Notes under the pieces: generated by a model | What the model was told of the DNA's origin: nothing | Databases searched by the model: none | What the model saw: the letters and a program-made list of their open reading frames with translations, nothing else | Source of the DNA: Actinomycetota bacterium | GTDB lineage: Bacteria > Actinomycetota > Thermoleophilia > BMS3ABIN01 | DNA: 64,000 nt | Assembly: GCA_016235065.1 (NCBI GenBank) | Contig: JACRMB010000002.1 | Coordinates: 124,001 to 188,000, forward strand | Direction: 5' to 3' | Program-made: the position numbers and the translations under genes | In this document: positions 51,323 to 61,873 of the stretch, in pieces | How positions within the stretch are numbered: position 1 is the stretch's first letter | Layout of the letters: each line of letters opens with the position of its first letter

Positions 51323-52981
51323 GTGATTCTTGACCGCGTCATAGTCAGGCATAATGACCTCCGCCAGGTGCGGATGGCGAAATCCGCCGCCTGGATCTAC
51401 TGGCTGGGCATCGTCGTCGTGCTACTGGGCGTGATGCTGCCGATGCAGCCGGAGATCGAGCGGACCCCGGTCCTGCTCCTGACCCTTGGCGGATTTCTTT
51501 CCACCGTCGCCCTGATCGTCATCCCCTGGGGGAAGTTCAGCTACAAGCTCTTCTATGCGATGTCAGCGCTCGCCTGCTCGCACATCGCCACCCTTATCTA
51601 TTTCAGCGGCGGAGTCGGAAGCCCGTTCAGCGAACTTTATTTCCTCATTGCCATCTGGGCTGCTTATTTCTTCTCTTTCCGCGGCTACCTTCTGGTCACC
51701 CTCTTTGTGATCGCCAGTTACCTGACGCCCTATTTTTATGACGCCGCGTACGATTCAGGCGATGTCACCGCGGCCTTCCTGCACATCCTGTTCATGCTGA
51801 TCGCAGGCGGCCTGGTCAATCTGCTCGTGCGGCAGGTGCGCGAACGCAACGAGGAGCTGAACCGTACAACCAATTCGCTGGCGCTCAAGATGCGTGAAGT
51901 GCTCCACGAAAAGGAAAAGACCACCGCGGTCCTTGCCAGCGTCGCCGACGGCGTCTATGTGGTCGACATCGGCGGCCAGATAATCCTCTGGAACCGGGCG
52001 GCCGAGGCTATCACCGGCTATACGGCGGAAGAGATGATCGGCACGGACTGCTACGGTTCTGGTGATGAAGGCGTAAGCTCGCCTTTCTGCGCCACCGCCG
52101 CCAGCGTCAGCGAGGGTTTCTCCAGCACCGGCTACGAGGTGCTGATCTCCGGCAAGAGCGGTGACCGGATGTGGCTATCGGTCAGCGCCGCTCCCATCCG
52201 CGACACCGATGGCGCGGTCTCAGGCATCGTCCACGTCTTCCGCGACATCTCCGAGTACAAGGAGATCGACCGCATGAAGTCCGATTTCGTGGCCACTGTC
52301 TCCCACGAATTGCGGACGCCGCTGACATCGATCCTGGGTTTCTCGAAGACGCTGCTGCGCACCGACGCCAGCTTCTCCGACGCCAGCCGCCAGTCGTTCC
52401 TGCTGGAGATCGTCCGCGAGGGCGAGCGCCTGGCGAGGTTGATAGAAGATGTGCTCAGTGTCAGCCGGATCGAGGCCGGTAACCTGAGGCTCGACCTGAA
52501 GCCGGTGGTTGCGGCGCCCACGGTCAATCAGGTGGTCAAGAGTGTCTCCAGGCTGACATCGATCCACGAGTTCGTCACAGATGTGCCGGAGGACCTGCCA
52601 CGTGTCAATGCCGATCCGGACAAGCTGTACCAGGTACTGCTCAACCTGGTGGTCAACGCGATCAAGTATTCACCGGACGGAGGGCCCATAACGGTCATCG
52701 CCAACGCCTCTGGGGCCAGCGTGCTTTTTGAGGTGAGGGATGAGGGTGTCGGTATCAGCCCCGAGCACCTGCCCCACGTCTTCGAGCGCTTCTACCGGGC
52801 GGCCCTCGGCAAGGGCGCCGCCGCCGGCACCGGGCTCGGCCTTTATGTCAGCAAGAGCCTGCTGGAGCAGATGGGCGGCAGGATCTGGGTGGAATCCGAG
52901 TTCGAGAAGGGAAGCCGGTTCTTCTTCGAGCTGCCTGTTGCCGCCGCAGAAGAGGCTTCGGACGAGAAGATAGCTTCGTGA
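51323..52981 (+). CDS. PAS-domain membrane sensor histidine kinase
   Basis: A 552-residue kinase. Five or six N-terminal spans (about 20-165) resemble a small-molecule or redox-sensing membrane module. A PAS domain follows (about 200-310, VLASVADGVYVVDIGGQIILWNRAAEAITGYTAEEMIG). HisKA has VATVSHELRTPLTSILGFSK with phosphorylated H328. The HATPase part shows the N box NLVVNAIKYSPDGG, DEGVGISPEHLPHVFERFYR and GTGLGLYVSKSLLEQMGGRIWVES. It starts with GTG; an ATG at 51374 is an alternative. A single-domain response regulator follows 49 bases downstream, its likely partner. Confidence 0.92.
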   Translation: MILDRVIVRHNDLRQVRMAKSAAWIYWLGIVVVLLGVMLPMQPEIERTPVLLLTLGGFLSTVALIVIPWGKFSYKLFYAMSALACSHIATLIYFSGGVGSPFSELYFLIAIWAAYFFSFRGYLLVTLFVIASYLTPYFYDAAYDSGDVTAAFLHILFMLIAGGLVNLLVRQVRERNEELNRTTNSLALKMREVLHEKEKTTAVLASVADGVYVVDIGGQIILWNRAAEAITGYTAEEMIGTDCYGSGDEGVSSPFCATAASVSEGFSSTGYEVLISGKSGDRMWLSVSAAPIRDTDGAVSGIVHVFRDISEYKEIDRMKSDFVATVSHELRTPLTSILGFSKTLLRTDASFSDASRQSFLLEIVREGERLARLIEDVLSVSRIEAGNLRLDLKPVVAAPTVNQVVKSVSRLTSIHEFVTDVPEDLPRVNADPDKLYQVLLNLVVNAIKYSPDGGPITVIANASGASVLFEVRDEGVGISPEHLPHVFERFYRAALGKGAAAGTGLGLYVSKSLLEQMGGRIWVESEFEKGSRFFFELPVAAAEEASDEKIAS

Positions 52982-53030
52982 TGGTTCAGGACCGTCGGTT
53001 CAGGGAATAAGACCAAAAAATGGAGGCTTG

Positions 53031-53426
53031 ATGGAACCGGACAGCATGGCAGCAAAGCGTATCCTCATCGTCGACGACGAATCGTCGCTGCGGGCACTGG
53101 TCAGGGTCAACCTTGAGGTCGACGGTCTTGAAGTCAGCGAGGCCGTTGATGGGATCGAGGCCATGAATATGCTGCAGGAGTCAAAACCGGATCTGATCCT
53201 GCTGGACATCATGATGCCAGGCAAGGATGGCATCGAAGTGCTCGAGGAACTGGCCGCTGATGAGAACCTGCGTGATATCCCCGTTATCCTGCTGACAGCC
53301 AAAGGCGAGCAGGAAGACCTGGAGCGGGGAGCGGCCCTCGGTGCCCGCGGCCACATAACCAAACCGTTCGATCCCGAGCAGATGGTGAGGACGGTCAAGG
53401 CCGCCGTGGGGATAATCAGGCGCTGA
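53031..53426 (+). CDS. Single-domain response regulator
   Basis: A 131-residue receiver domain without an output domain. Acidic pocket DDES, phospho-acceptor aspartate in LILLDIMMPGKDG, the conserved threonine in ILLTAK and the lysine in ITKPFDPEQM. It starts at ATG 53031 after GGAGG (53022-53026); a TTG at 53028 is too close to that site. Directly downstream of the PAS kinase, it probably relays phosphate to another protein or acts by protein-protein contact. Confidence 0.93.
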   Translation: MEPDSMAAKRILIVDDESSLRALVRVNLEVDGLEVSEAVDGIEAMNMLQESKPDLILLDIMMPGKDGIEVLEELAADENLRDIPVILLTAKGEQEDLERGAALGARGHITKPFDPEQMVRTVKAAVGIIRR

Positions 53427-53458
53427 GAGTTGAAAAATCGGCCTGAGACGGCACAGGA

Positions 53459-53827
53459 TCAGGCGCTGAGATATTTCCTTATCGTCTGGGCCAACTCCCG
53501 GGTGTTGATCGGCTTGGAGATGTAGCCCTCGCAGCCGGCAGCGCGGATCCTCTCTTCATCTCCTGTCATCGCGTGCGCCGTGATGGCGACGATCGGTATC
53601 TTCGCGGTGATTGGATTCTTCTTAAGCTGGCGGGTGGCTTCGAGGCCGTCCATGCCTGGCAGCTGGATATCCATGAGCATGATGTCCGGTGGATCATCGG
53701 CAGCTGCCCTGATCGCTTCCTCGGCGTCGGCCATGACGATTGTAGTGAAGCCATCCCTGTCGAGGACAAATTCCACCAGCCTCGAATTCATCTGGTTATC
53801 CTCTACCAGCATTACCCTTGTCTTCAT
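53459..53827 (-). CDS. Single-domain response regulator (DivK/CheY-like)
   Basis: A 122-residue receiver domain. VMLVEDNQMNSRLVEFVL, the phospho-acceptor in IMLMDIQLPGMDG, IVAITAHAM and GYISKPINTREL closely match the DivK-like receivers that work with hybrid kinases. It follows the hybrid kinase gene on the same strand (39 bases between them) and is the probable downstream acceptor. It is convergent with the other response regulator gene. Confidence 0.93.
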   Translation of the reverse strand: MKTRVMLVEDNQMNSRLVEFVLDRDGFTTIVMADAEEAIRAAADDPPDIMLMDIQLPGMDGLEATRQLKKNPITAKIPIVAITAHAMTGDEERIRAAGCEGYISKPINTRELAQTIRKYLSA

Positions 53828-53866
53828 GCCCTTCCCCCTTTATCGCTCTGGTCTTGAGCCCGTATC

Positions 53867-56719
53867 TCAAACGAGCCGGGCGGCGTCGCCGTCCTGGTCC
53901 GCAAGCACTCGCAGCGCCGCATCCAGGCTTTCCACCAGCTGATCTGGTGTCCTGATCCCGCCGTGGTCCCCCGTGACGGCGACGCTGACGGACAGCGGGA
54001 TGACCTTGCCGTCAGCTCCGGTTATCTGTTTTTCCCTCACCAGCTCCACGACCTTGCCAGCCACCCTGAAGGCTGCTTCCCTGGTGGTCTCGGGCAGGAG
54101 TATGCCGAAACGGCAGGTATCGTAACGCGCCAGAGGATCGGCGGCACGGACGTTGCTCCTGAGGATGCCGGTCAATGCCGCCAGCCGCTGGGCGTGAGAA
54201 GAGACCAGTCCGGCGGGGCTGTCCAGCACGATCATCATCAGCGACAGGTCCAGGGAATACCGCTCCGCCCGCTTCACCTCTTCCGCGAGCCGTTTTTCGA
54301 AATAGCGGCGATTGAACATCCTGGTCTCGCCGTCGATCAGCAGGGCTTTCTCCGGATGCAGTTTTTCCAGGCGGAACATCTCCCCAAGCAACTGGTCCTT
54401 GCCGCTGTCGCCCTTGCGGATGATCTTTTCCACCTGGCCGCTCCTGAGCATATCCTCCTCCCTGCCGCTGATCTCCCGCTCGGTGGTCACAATGACCGGG
54501 GTATCCACGGTTATCGGATGGTTCCGAAGGAAGGAAACGACGTCATAGCTTGCCACGTCGGGCAGGTTGAAATCGACGATGATGATATCCGGGCTCTGCT
54601 CCAGGGCCAGGTCGATGGCATCTTTCCCGTCGCTGGCATGGATAACGCCGAATCCCTGCCGCTCGAGGATCGAGGCCGTGCGGTGCGCGGCTTCGCGGTC
54701 GCTGTCGGCCACCAGCACCTGCGGCTGGGATCGGCGGCCGGGGGAGACCTCCTTCAGGTATCTCAGTTTGTCCAGCAGATGCCGCCGGCTGAGCGGTTTG
54801 ACGCAGTAATCGGCCGCTCCGAGGGCGAATCCCAGTTCCGGGTTGTCCAGGGCTGAGCAGATGATGACGCCGAGGTCTGCGGTCTCAGGGTCAGCTTTGA
54901 GCTGGTGCAGCACCTGCCAGCCGTCCTTGCGGGGCAGCATGATATCAAGGCAGATGGCGAACGGATGGTTCTCCCTGGCTTTTTCCAGAGCCTCGACTCC
55001 GTCGGTTGCATAGTCGACATCGTAACCATCCCTGGTCAGCCAGAGGCCGATCAGCTCCGCCGTCTTCCTGTCATCTTCCACGACGAGAACAGTAGGCGAC
55101 GGCTGGGTCGTGGCGTACTTCCCTTCGTCGACTGGGCAGGCGAGCTGGATCGCCTCCGGGGACGTGTCGGAATAACGCTCGACCCGGGTTGCGACAGGCA
55201 GGCCGCTCTCGGCCGGCAACGGCAGGGTGAAATAGAAAGTGCTGCCAAGGCCGATCCTGCTCTCGACCCAGATCTCGCCCTTCTGCAGCTCCACGAACTT
55301 CCTGGTCAGCGCCAGCCCCAGGCCGGTGCCCTCATACTGGCGCGATGAGGAGCCGTCGACCTGCTGGAACTCGGAGAAGATCCGTTCCTGGTCGGCCTCG
55401 GCGATGCCCACGCCGGTGTCGGTCACGGCAAAACGGGCCATGTTGCCCATCACCGATGCGTTGACCCTGACCGAGCCTCCTTCCGGAGTGAACTTCAGGG
55501 CGTTGCCGATCAGGTTGAAGAGTATCTGCTTGAACTTGGCGACGTCGGCGTAGACCGTGGTCAGGTGCTCGGAGACGTTGATCCCCAGGTCGATGTGGCG
55601 CTTGGCTGCCAGCGGCTGCATCGTGGATATTATCTCCTTGAGCGTCGTGCCTATATAGAATTCCTCGGGGATCAGCTGCATCTGCCCGGCTTCGACCTTT
55701 GCCAGGTCCAGCACGTCGTTGATCAGCTCCAGCAGGTGATGGCCGCTATTGACGATATTGTCACAGAACTCCGTCCGGTCGGAGTCGTCCATCTGGTTTG
55801 AGGGCGTGTCCCGGAGTACTTCCGAGAAGCCGATTATCACGTTCAGCGGTGTACGCAGCTCATGGCTCATGTTGGCCAGGAACTCGGACTTCATCCGGCT
55901 GGCCTGCTCCAGCTCGCGGTTGGCACTTTCCAGCTGGAGGGTGTGTTGCTCCACCGTTCCCGCCATCTCATTGAAAGCCTTCGACACGGCGCTGATCTCG
56001 TTTACCGGGTCTCCCTCGGGCACCCGCGCCGAATAATCGCCGCGACTGATGCGCGTGGATGCCTCGGTGAGCTTGGCCAGCGGCGCCAGGGCGGTAAGCC
56101 TGAGCAGCAGGACCAGGGTCCCTGCCACCAGCACGAAGGTGGCGCCCCCTACTATCAGCAGTATCTGGCGGCTGCGGCCCAGGCTCTCCTGGAGGCTGGT
56201 CGTGCCGATATCCACGCGGATGCCGCCGAGGTTGCCGCTCTGGTTCGGCGGAGCGGTGGTGCGCCCGTGGCACATCAGGCACTCGTCCTTGACCGGGATG
56301 GCGGCGACGTCGGTCATGTGGTCGTCAGCCGGCTCGCCGAATATCTCGTGAGGGTGGTCGCCGTCCATGACTGCGACTGCTTCCGGATCTACCACGGAGC
56401 CTATGGATTCCCGATTGGATGAAGCCCAGATGGTACCGTCAGTGGAAAGGATGTCGATGGAGCGGATGTTCTGCTGGCGGCTGAGGTTGTCGAGTGTCAG
56501 CTGGATGTGGCCGCGGTCGCTCCTCAGCATGTCCTGCTCCAGGCTGTTGAGGATCGTATCGGTAAGGGTCGAGGCGGTCTCCGAGAAGAGCTGGGTACTC
56601 GACTGTTTCTGGCTGGACAGCAGCGCCAGCGCCCCCATGCCTCCCACAAGCAGCATGACCGTGATGACATACAGCGGGATCTTTTGTTGCAGCTTCATGG
56701 CTGGAACGGATTCTATCAC
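53867..56719 (-). CDS. Hybrid kinase with CxxCH sensor, two receivers and degenerate GGDEF
   Basis: A 950-residue membrane protein. Spans at about 13-34 and 187-208 enclose an outside sensor domain with a c-type haem motif, CLMCH (147-151). HAMP 208-262; HisKA with SHELRTPL (H286); HATPase with NLIGNALKFTPEGG, DTGVGIA and GTGLGLALTRKF. Receiver 1 (543-655) has D592 (CLDIMLPRKDG); receiver 2 (667-780) has D716 (IIVDFNLP). The C-terminal GGDEF domain (790-945) has DTCRF at 867-871 in place of the active GGDEF loop, yet keeps the RxxD inhibitory site (RAAD, 858-861). It is therefore probably a c-di-GMP-binding domain rather than a cyclase. It starts with GTG; an ATG at 56698 is an alternative. 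A DivK-like regulator follows. Confidence 0.9.
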   Translation of the reverse strand: MIESVPAMKLQQKIPLYVITVMLLVGGMGALALLSSQKQSSTQLFSETASTLTDTILNSLEQDMLRSDRGHIQLTLDNLSRQQNIRSIDILSTDGTIWASSNRESIGSVVDPEAVAVMDGDHPHEIFGEPADDHMTDVAAIPVKDECLMCHGRTTAPPNQSGNLGGIRVDIGTTSLQESLGRSRQILLIVGGATFVLVAGTLVLLLRLTALAPLAKLTEASTRISRGDYSARVPEGDPVNEISAVSKAFNEMAGTVEQHTLQLESANRELEQASRMKSEFLANMSHELRTPLNVIIGFSEVLRDTPSNQMDDSDRTEFCDNIVNSGHHLLELINDVLDLAKVEAGQMQLIPEEFYIGTTLKEIISTMQPLAAKRHIDLGINVSEHLTTVYADVAKFKQILFNLIGNALKFTPEGGSVRVNASVMGNMARFAVTDTGVGIAEADQERIFSEFQQVDGSSSRQYEGTGLGLALTRKFVELQKGEIWVESRIGLGSTFYFTLPLPAESGLPVATRVERYSDTSPEAIQLACPVDEGKYATTQPSPTVLVVEDDRKTAELIGLWLTRDGYDVDYATDGVEALEKARENHPFAICLDIMLPRKDGWQVLHQLKADPETADLGVIICSALDNPELGFALGAADYCVKPLSRRHLLDKLRYLKEVSPGRRSQPQVLVADSDREAAHRTASILERQGFGVIHASDGKDAIDLALEQSPDIIIVDFNLPDVASYDVVSFLRNHPITVDTPVIVTTEREISGREEDMLRSGQVEKIIRKGDSGKDQLLGEMFRLEKLHPEKALLIDGETRMFNRRYFEKRLAEEVKRAERYSLDLSLMMIVLDSPAGLVSSHAQRLAALTGILRSNVRAADPLARYDTCRFGILLPETTREAAFRVAGKVVELVREKQITGADGKVIPLSVSVAVTGDHGGIRTPDQLVESLDAALRVLADQDGDAARLV

Positions 56720-56896
56720 GCGTCGGCTTATCCGCGCTTGCTTTTCGGCACCGGAAGGCAGTTGTGATACTATATCCTTTCCCGCTATCCACGCGGGTTT
56801 CTGTTAAGGGACATTGCTAAACTTCGGGAACTGAATGGTCTGCGACAGGTCTGCGCGTCGCCGGACTTTTATTACTGACTTACTGGGAAAAGGTCA

Positions 56897-58561
56897 ATGG
56901 AACTCCGTAGCGACGACATCACCAAAGGCATTATCAGGGCGCCACACCGGTCACTGCTGAAGGCCCTCGGGCTGAGCGACCGGGAGATGGGCCTGCCGTT
57001 CATCGGCGTAGCCAATTCCTTCAACGAGGTCATTCCCGGCCATATGCATCTGCGGAGCGTCACTGAAGCAGTCAAGGAAGGCATCTGGGCCGCTGGGGGC
57101 GTGCCGTTCGAGTTCGGCGGCATCGGCGTCTGCGACGGCCTTGCAATGAACCACGAGGGTATGCGATTCTCCCTGGCCAGCCGCGAGATCATCGCTGATG
57201 AGATCGAGGTCATGGCGATGGCTCACGCCTTTGACGGCCTGGCGCTGGTACCCAGTTGCGACAAGGTCGTCCCCGGCATGATGATGGGCGCGCTCAGGGT
57301 CAATATCCCCGCGATCGTCGTCAGTGGCGGACCGATGCTGGCTGGTGACCTGGATGGAACCAAGGTCGACCTCCATAATGTTTTCGAAGCCGTGGGCGCC
57401 GCGCTTACCGGCAAGATGAGCGAAGCGGAACTCACGCGCCTGGAGGACTGCGCCTGCCCCGGCTGCGGCTCCTGCGCCGGCCTCTTCACGGCCAACTCCA
57501 TGAACTGCCTGACCGAGGCGCTTGGCCTGGCCCTGCCGGGGAATGGCACGATCCCCGCGGTCCACGCGGCCCGCATCAGGCACGCTCGCGAGACCGGCCG
57601 CCGCGCCGTCGAGCTGGCGCTGGAAGGTCTCAGGCCCCGCGATATCGTCGATACCCGTGCGGTCATAAACGCGCTCGCGGTCGATTCCTCCATGGGCTGC
57701 TCCACCAACACTGCTTTGCACATCGCCGCCATCGCCCACGAGGCGGGGGTCGGCTTCAGCCTGGCCGAAGTCAACGAGATCACCGCCAGGACTCCGCATC
57801 TCTGCTCTTTGAGCCCGGCAGGGGTCCATCATATGGAAGACCTGTACCGGGCGGGCGGCGTCCAGGCATTGATGAAGACGCTGCTTGACGCCGGCAAGCT
57901 TGATGGCTCGGCAATGACGGTCAGCGGCCAGAGCCTCAACGACCAGCTGGCGTCTGCCCGTGTAGCCGACACGGGGGTCATCCGCTCCATCGATAACGCC
58001 TACCACGAGACCGGCGGCCTGGCTGCCCTTTTCGGCAACCTGGCTCCCAACGGCGCGGTGGTCAAGGAATCAGCGGTCTCGCCGGAGATGTTGAAGCTTC
58101 GCGGCCCGGCTATCGTCTTCGAGAGCGAGCAGGAAGTCGAGGAAGCGCTGGAGGCGGGGAAGATAGTCGCCGGCAGCGTCGTCGTCATCCGCTACCAGGG
58201 CCCCAAGGGCGGACCGGGGATGCCGGAGATGCTCACGCCCACCGCGGCGATAGCCGGCGCCGGGCTCGACCATGCAGTCGCCCTCATCACCGACGGCCGC
58301 TTCTCAGGGGCCACCCGCGGTGCCAGTATCGGCCATGTCTCGCCGGAGGCTTTCGACGGCGGGCCGATCGCGCTCATACGCGATGGCGATGAGATAGAAA
58401 TCGATATTCCGGGTAGAACTCTCAACCTGCTGGTCGACGAGGAAGAACTCGCCGCGCGCACGGCAGCCTGGCAGCCACGGGAACCTCGCTACCAGACGGG
58501 ATTCCTGTCCAGATATGTTAAGCTAGTGAACGGCGCTGAGCGAGGCGCCGTCGTGGAATAG
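56897..58561 (+). CDS. ilvD: Dihydroxy-acid dehydratase
   Basis: A 554-residue Fe-S enzyme that converts dihydroxy-acids to 2-keto acids in valine and isoleucine synthesis. Cluster cysteines lie in [11 protein letters not shown] and [20 protein letters not shown]. Family signatures [29 protein letters not shown] and [10 protein letters not shown] are present. GGGAAAAGG precedes the ATG. It is the first gene of an ilvD-ilvB-ilvN-ilvC cluster. The 177-base upstream gap contains a small CCCGC/GCGGG hairpin followed by TTTCTGTT at 56781, possibly an attenuator, but no T-box signature. Confidence 0.96.
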   Translation: MELRSDDITKGIIRAPHRSLLKALGLSDREMGLPFIGVANSFNEVIPGHMHLRSVTEAVKEGIWAAGGVPFEFGGIGVCDGLAMNHEGMRFSLASREIIADEIEVMAMAHAFDGLALVPSCDKVVPGMMMGALRVNIPAIVVSGGPMLAGDLDGTKVDLHNVFEAVGAALTGKMSEAELTRLEDCACPGCGSCAGLFTANSMNCLTEALGLALPGNGTIPAVHAARIRHARETGRRAVELALEGLRPRDIVDTRAVINALAVDSSMGCSTNTALHIAAIAHEAGVGFSLAEVNEITARTPHLCSLSPAGVHHMEDLYRAGGVQALMKTLLDAGKLDGSAMTVSGQSLNDQLASARVADTGVIRSIDNAYHETGGLAALFGNLAPNGAVVKESAVSPEMLKLRGPAIVFESEQEVEEALEAGKIVAGSVVVIRYQGPKGGPGMPEMLTPTAAIAGAGLDHAVALITDGRFSGATRGASIGHVSPEAFDGGPIALIRDGDEIEIDIPGRTLNLLVDEEELAARTAAWQPREPRYQTGFLSRYVKLVNGAERGAVVE

Positions 58562-58573
58562 AATGGAGATTTT

Positions 58574-60259
58574 TTGAAGGGCTCGGAAGCGATAATCGAA
58601 TCTTTGAAGGCGGCCGGGGTCGAGGTCGTCTTCGGCCTGCCCGGCGGCATGGTCATCCCGCTTTACGACGCCCTTTATGATTCTGACCTGAAGCACTTCC
58701 TGGTCCGCCACGAACAGGGCGCGGCCCACATGGCCGACGGCTATGCCCGCGCGACCGGCAAGGTCGGCGTCTGTATAGCGACGAGCGGTCCCGGCGCCAC
58801 CAACCTGGTCACCGGCATCGCCAACGCCTACATGGACTCGACGCCCATGGTGGCCATCACCGGCCAGGCGCGCAGCGATCTCATCGGCACCGACGCCTTC
58901 CAGGAAGCCGACATCACCGGCATCACCGAGCCGATCGTCAAGCATAGCTACCTGATCAAGAATCCGAAGGATATCCCCCGGATCTTCAAGGAAGCCTTCT
59001 ATATCGCCTCCACCGGCAGGCCGGGGCCGGTCCTGATCGACATCCCCGCCGACATGCAGTTGGCGGACATCGATTACAAGCCGGCCGGCAAGATCAACCT
59101 GCCCGGCTACAAGCCGACCCTCAAGGGCCACAAGAAACAGATAATCTCCGCGGCGAAAGCGATCGCGGCCGCTGAGAAGCCGGTATTCTACGCCGGAGGC
59201 GGCATCATCACAGCCGGCGCCGAGAAAGAGCTGCTAGCCATCGCCAAGCTGATGAAGATCCCGGTCACGACCACCCTGATGGGTCTGGGCTGTTTCCCCG
59301 AGGACAACGACCTTTCGCTGGGCATGCTCGGCATGCACGGCACCGGCTATGCCAACTACGCGGTCACCCATTCCGACCTGCTGATCGGCGTCGGCGCCCG
59401 CTTCGACGACCGCGTCACCGGCAAGCTGGCGACATTCGCCCGCCATGCCAAAAAGATCCATATCGACATGGACCCGGCCGAGATCAGCAAGAATGTCGCC
59501 ATCGACATCCCCATCGTCGGTGACGCCAAGGATGTTCTCGCCGGTATCCTCGCCGAGCTCAAAAAGATGAAGCGCGAGCCGAAGAAGACCGCGGCCTGGA
59601 CGGACCAGGTCATCGCCTGGAAGAAGAAGCATCCGCTGCACTACAAGGACGAAAAAGGCTCGATCATGCCCCAGTACGTCATCGAGGAGATCAATCGCAT
59701 CACCAAAAGCGAGGCTATCCTCTGCACTGATGTCGGCCAGCACCAGATGTGGTCGGCGCTGTTCTACAAGCACATCAAGCCGCGGCACTGGGTCAGCTCC
59801 GGCGGCCTGGGAACCATGGGCTTCGGCTTCCCGGCGGCCATCGGCGCCAAGGTCGGCTGCCCCGACAAGACCGTCATCGATGTCGCTGGCGACGGCAGCT
59901 TCCAGATGAACATCCAGGAGCTGGCCACCGCCGTCTGCTACAACATCCCGGTCGTTGTCTGCATCCTCAACAACGGCTTCCTGGGAATGGTCCGCCAGTG
60001 GCAGGAACTTTTCTGGAACAAGCGCTATTCAGAGACGGTCATCGCCTGCCAGCCTGATTTCGCTGCTGTGGCCGAGGCTTACGGCGCGCTGGGGATCACC
60101 ATCGACAATAAGAAAGACGTCGGCGACGCCATCCGCACGGCCATCAAATCGAAGCGGCCGGCGGTCCTCGACTTCCGGGTCAAGCAGGAAGAGAACGTCT
60201 TCCCGATGGTCCCGGCGGGCAAGTCCATCGACGAGATGATCGGCGGGCACAAGACATGA
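58574..60259 (+). CDS. ilvB: Acetolactate synthase large subunit
   Basis: A 561-residue thiamine diphosphate enzyme that makes acetolactate or acetohydroxybutyrate. The catalytic glutamate is in FLVRHEQGAAHMADGYARATG; GPGATNLVTGIANAYMDS, the FAD-binding middle domain, and the TPP motif GDGSFQMNIQELATAVCYNIPVVVCILNN are complete. It starts with TTG after a GGAG site. Its final four bases overlap the ilvN start. It is of normal length for a bacterial catalytic subunit. Confidence 0.97.
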   Translation: MKGSEAIIESLKAAGVEVVFGLPGGMVIPLYDALYDSDLKHFLVRHEQGAAHMADGYARATGKVGVCIATSGPGATNLVTGIANAYMDSTPMVAITGQARSDLIGTDAFQEADITGITEPIVKHSYLIKNPKDIPRIFKEAFYIASTGRPGPVLIDIPADMQLADIDYKPAGKINLPGYKPTLKGHKKQIISAAKAIAAAEKPVFYAGGGIITAGAEKELLAIAKLMKIPVTTTLMGLGCFPEDNDLSLGMLGMHGTGYANYAVTHSDLLIGVGARFDDRVTGKLATFARHAKKIHIDMDPAEISKNVAIDIPIVGDAKDVLAGILAELKKMKREPKKTAAWTDQVIAWKKKHPLHYKDEKGSIMPQYVIEEINRITKSEAILCTDVGQHQMWSALFYKHIKPRHWVSSGGLGTMGFGFPAAIGAKVGCPDKTVIDVAGDGSFQMNIQELATAVCYNIPVVVCILNNGFLGMVRQWQELFWNKRYSETVIACQPDFAAVAEAYGALGITIDNKKDVGDAIRTAIKSKRPAVLDFRVKQEENVFPMVPAGKSIDEMIGGHKT

Positions 60260-60735
60260 AGCACACACTCTCGGTTTTAGTCGAAAACAAGCCGGGCGTC
60301 CTCGCCAGGGTCGCCGGCCTGTTTGCACGGCGCGGCTTCAACATCAATTCGCTGGCTGTCGGTATCACCGAAGATCCCGACGTCTCCCGTATGACCATCA
60401 CAGTCGACGCCGAGGAACACCCTATCGAGCAGGTGACCAAGCAGCTGCACAAGCTGATAAATGTCATCAAGATAACCGATCTCGACCCGGAGCGGACCGT
60501 AGCCCGCGAGCTGGCGCTGATCAAGGTAAAGTCCGATACCAAGTCCCGCGCCGAGGTGATGCAGCTCGCCGAGATATTCCGGGCGCAGATCCTCGATGTC
60601 AGCCGCAAGACGATCACTATCGAGATAACCGGCACCTATGAGAAGCTTGACGCGTTCGAGCAGCTGCTCCAGCCTCACGGAGTAGTCGAGATCGTGCGCA
60701 CCGGCCGCATAGCCATAGAGCGCGGCGAGAAATAA
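60256..60735 (+). CDS. ilvN: Acetolactate synthase small (regulatory) subunit
   Basis: A 159-residue regulatory subunit. The N-terminal ACT domain has HTLSVLVENKPGVLARVAGLFARRGFNINSLAVG, the valine-binding signature. The C-terminal domain follows (ELALIKVKSDTKSRAEVMQLAEIFRAQILDVS). It activates the catalytic subunit and confers feedback inhibition by valine. The ATGA overlap with ilvB ensures coupled synthesis. Confidence 0.97.
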   Translation: MKHTLSVLVENKPGVLARVAGLFARRGFNINSLAVGITEDPDVSRMTITVDAEEHPIEQVTKQLHKLINVIKITDLDPERTVARELALIKVKSDTKSRAEVMQLAEIFRAQILDVSRKTITIEITGTYEKLDAFEQLLQPHGVVEIVRTGRIAIERGEK

Positions 60736-60800
60736 CAACTTTGAAGCAGCGGGCGGCGCGGCTTGTATGCCGGCGCCGCCGCGACACGTAAAGGAGACAA

Positions 60801-61808
<1,008 letters not shown>

Positions 61809-61873
61809 ATCTCTCGCGGCAATCAGATATTTGACAACACAAAACTACTAACAAGACAAACGGGAAGCAATCC

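Noticed and set aside
56720-56896. T-box riboswitch or leader-peptide attenuator before ilvD
   Set aside because: The gap is only 177 bases, lacks the T-box consensus, and no short branched-chain-rich peptide frame is evident; only a weak 5-bp hairpin is present.
56951-58006. Long minus-strand frame (351 codons) opposite ilvD
   Set aside because: A shadow of the ilvD coding strand caused by GC-rich third positions; no family features.
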